A DNA stretch of 33,080 bases from an uncultured Pseudoflavonifractor sp. (GTDB lineage Bacteria; Bacillota; Clostridia; Oscillospirales; Oscillospiraceae). How positions within the stretch are numbered: position 1 is the first letter of the stretch; each line of letters begins with the position of its first letter. The stretch spans positions 1 through 33,080 of the forward strand of contig NZ_CALXEG010000036.1 in assembly GCF_944387275.1 (NCBI RefSeq), read 5' to 3'. Shown in pieces: positions 32,774-33,080 of this stretch. The notes under the pieces are model-generated. The model saw only the letters and a list, made by a program, of their open reading frames with translations, made no database searches and was not told the origin of the DNA. The position numbers and the translations under genes were made by a program.

Positions 32774-32885
32774 TGGACATTTGGTTACTTTTTGCTTTTT
32801 CATGCTGTATACATAAAAAATAATTGTAACCATTCTTTTTTAGGGCATTATTCACAACACCCTGGAATTTATCCCTAAATTCGCC

Positions 32886-32934
32886 AAAAAAGGAGCCGTC
32901 CCCCTCGATTTTCGGGGAAAACGGCTCCTTTTTT
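32886..32934. terminator. Bidirectional terminator after the nagA-like gene
   Basis: AAAAAAGGAGCCGT (32886-32899) pairs with ACGGCTCCTTTTTT (32921-32934), with an additional CCCC/GGGG inner stem. It lies 14 bases beyond the stop of the minus-strand gene at 32949 and insulates the M60 promoter from it. Confidence 0.9.
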
Positions 32935-32948
32935 GTGCTATTTCGCTG

Positions 32949-33080
32949 TTATTTTACAATTTTGCCCTGGAAAATGATGTGGCGGATGTTCAGCTCCCGG
33001 TCCAGCAGCACCACGTTGGCCCACTTGCCGCTCTCCAGGCTGCCGCACCGGCTGTAGATGCCGATGGCCCGGGCCGGGTT
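32949..33080 (-). CDS. nagA: C-terminal end of N-acetylglucosamine-6-phosphate deacetylase (partial)
   Basis: The frame runs off the right edge and ends with TAA at 32949-32951. The 43 residues read NPARAIGIYSRCGSLESG, then KWANVVLLDREL and IFQGKIVK. This is the conserved C-terminal end of NagA-type amidohydrolases (N-P-A-x2-x-G, G-x-L-x2-G, A-x-x-V-L-D, V-x-G). NagA removes the acetyl group from GlcNAc-6-phosphate in amino-sugar catabolism. Only the tail is seen, so a related amidohydrolase such as dihydroorotase or D-hydantoinase cannot be fully excluded. Its position next to a probable mucin-cleaving peptidase is suggestive, as mucin glycans are rich in GlcNAc. Confidence 0.75.
   Translation of the reverse strand, partial: NPARAIGIYSRCGSLESGKWANVVLLDRELNIRHIIFQGKIVK

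Noticed and set aside
32619-32855. A 78-codon minus-strand frame starting with GTG upstream of the M60 gene
   Set aside because: It runs across the promoter and leader of the M60 operon, has no ribosome site, and shows no conserved pattern.

Overview
The window looks like chromosomal DNA of a high-GC anaerobic Clostridia member, most likely a gut Oscillospiraceae close to Flavonifractor, Pseudoflavonifractor or Lawsonibacter. This is inferred from GC-rich codons, strong GGAGG ribosome sites, AT-rich sigma-A promoters, three S-layer-homology (SLH) proteins, a dockerin protein, a soluble molybdenum oxidoreductase and frequent TTG/GTG starts. No tRNA, rRNA, CRISPR array, transposase or phage gene was seen.

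Layout. 1-101: tail of an SLH protein. 230-3574 (minus): a PatB-type C-S lyase/aminotransferase, an internally deleted amino-acid permease and an MFS carrier, behind a promoter with a perfect 14-bp palindrome. 3814-4512: a GntR/FCD regulator. 4660-9848 (minus): a sugar operon of GH43 glycosidase, xylulokinase, a DUF4867 cupin and an L-fucose-isomerase-like protein, divergent from a ROK regulator (10115-11248), with a matched pair of candidate operators between them. 11324-16186 (minus): a redox operon of FAD/NAD oxidoreductase, molybdopterin oxidoreductase (frameshifted at a run of seven G), a four-cluster ferredoxin subunit and a DMT-family permease. Divergent from it, 16522-17564, lie ridA and mobA; MobA could make the cofactor of the molybdenum enzyme.

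17686-22236 (minus): a very large secreted, SLH-anchored protein with two complete 5'-nucleotidase modules, preceded by three copies of a GGACA-NN-TGTCC-like dyad. 22491-23411: a LysR regulator divergent from a two-gene redox unit (23650-26362), a phytoene-dehydrogenase-like flavoprotein and a flavin reductase fused to a 2Fe-2S ferredoxin. 26429-32601 (minus): a two-gene surface unit, a secreted M60-like metallopeptidase carrying a dockerin, then a small SLH-anchored protein with an unassigned beta-rich N-terminal domain. 32949-33080: the C-terminus of a NagA-like deacetylase.

The strongest candidates for undescribed biology are the dockerin-peptidase/SLH pair, the molybdenum operon with its RidA-MobA partner, and the CrtI-like/reductase-ferredoxin pair. 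In each the genes and motifs are visible in the sequence, but the joint function is inferred.
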